Below are positions 14,157-14,503 of a DNA stretch of 14,503 nt, one piece after another. The notes under the pieces are model-generated. The model was not told the DNA's origin and did no database searches. It was given only the letters and a program-made list of their open reading frames with translations. A program made the translations under genes and the position numbers. How positions within the stretch are numbered: the stretch's first letter is position 1; each line of letters begins with the position of its first letter. Source of the DNA: an uncultured Rhodospirillaceae bacterium (GTDB lineage Bacteria > Pseudomonadota > Alphaproteobacteria > CAAGCB01 > CAG-977); NCBI GenBank assembly GCA_900553035.1, contig USCC01000053.1, positions 1-14,503 of the forward strand, read 5' to 3'.

Positions 14157-14503
14157 AAAACCCCCTGCTAAAATCAGAGACTTTCCCATTCGCCGCTCTC
14201 GAACAACAGCGACAAGAACCCCGAGTACTCCAGAAGCGTACAAACAAACAGTGCAACATCTCCGAAGCATCAAGGCTCTGAAAGAACTCTGCCTTGCCTC
14301 CTTTTTTTTAAAAGCAAAAAAACGTCAGAAAAAACAAAGAATGCTTTGCAATACGTCCCGAAAACCCCCGCCGAAATCAGGGACTTTCCCTCCCGCCGCT
14401 CTCGAACAACAGCGACAAGAATCCCGAGTACTCCAGAAGCGTACAAATAAACAGTGCAACATCTCCGAAGCATCAAGGCTCTGAAAGAACTCTGCCTTGC
14501 CTC
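14157..14503. repeat. Tandem duplicated intergenic repeat, second copy cut by window end
   Basis: Copy 1 runs from about 14157 to 14300 and copy 2 from about 14361 to the window end at 14503, with a period of 203 bp over the shared part. Between 14171-14300 and 14374-14503 I count about six substitutions; a single-base shift precedes this. Each copy ends with CAAGGC-N14-GCCTTG, and after copy 1 this is followed by CCTCC and eight Ts, a possible + strand terminator (14270-14309). The - strand is open through the repeat and would give a Val/Leu-rich segment, but without a visible ribosome binding site or known family. The sequence is unrelated by eye to the repeat at 1942-2282, although the two-copy layout is the same. 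Confidence 0.8.
14270..14309 (+). terminator. Weak candidate terminator within repeat copy 1
   Basis: A 6-bp stem, CAAGGC with GCCTTG, and a 14-base loop are followed by CCTCC and then eight Ts. The loop is large and the T-run starts five bases after the stem. It could end transcripts from the qmcA-nfeD-GT run, but it is 260 bases past the last stop codon. Confidence 0.35.

Noticed and set aside
14270..14476. Small - strand membrane protein gene within the right-hand repeat
   Set aside because: The frame is open and hydrophobic, but it straddles two repeat units, has no visible ribosome binding site, and differences between the units include residue-changing ones without sign of constraint.

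Overview
The window looks like chromosomal DNA of an alphaproteobacterium. The evidence is a full-length CckA-type hybrid histidine kinase lying directly after flhB, an alphaproteobacterial-style flgB-flgC-fliE-fliQ-fliR-flhB order, a RecA with the N-terminal extension common in Rhodospirillales, and a QmcA/NfeD pair. The cysteine-rich repeat protein at the left edge and the repeat-bearing spacers remind me of uncultured host-associated (gut) alphaproteobacteria, but this placement is an impression and was not tested.

Layout. (1) 3-683: the 3' part of a secreted-looking, very cysteine-rich repeat protein on +, closed by a hairpin. (2) 937-1893: an unrecognised, highly charged protein on + with a recurring AYxAWD-type motif, a good ribosome binding site and a strong intrinsic terminator. 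(3) 1942-2537: no convincing gene. It holds two copies of a 169-bp repeat in tandem (period 172), a possible branched hairpin, and the recA terminator. (4) 10367 down to 2538, all on -: flgB, flgC, fliE, fliQ, fliR, flhB, cckA, cysQ, then recA after a 105-bp spacer. A near-perfect sigma-54 promoter (TGGCACG-N4-TTGCA) lies 80-95 bp upstream of flgB. From flgB to cysQ the gaps are 3-27 bp, or an 8-bp overlap at cckA/cysQ, so the cell-cycle kinase and cysQ look like part of a flagellar transcription unit. recA probably has its own promoter, with a 9-bp perfect inverted repeat as a candidate operator. (5) 10589-14006 on +: a DUF486 small membrane protein, then qmcA-nfeD and a polytopic GT-C-like glycosyltransferase that overlaps nfeD by 11 bp. 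(6) 14007-14503: no convincing gene; a second tandem repeat (period 203) runs into the window edge.

How the genes work together. The - strand cluster encodes the proximal rod (FlgB, FlgC, FliE) and three parts of the flagellar export gate (FliQ, FliR, FlhB). It continues into the CckA kinase that phosphorylates CtrA through ChpT in model alphaproteobacteria. This ties early flagellum building and cell-cycle control together at the transcript level. The + strand QmcA/NfeD pair is a membrane-microdomain module, and the downstream enzyme may be translationally coupled to it.

The best candidates for something undescribed are the 937-1893 protein, the two families of duplicated intergenic repeats, and the non-standard recA operator. 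No complete new multi-gene system is visible.
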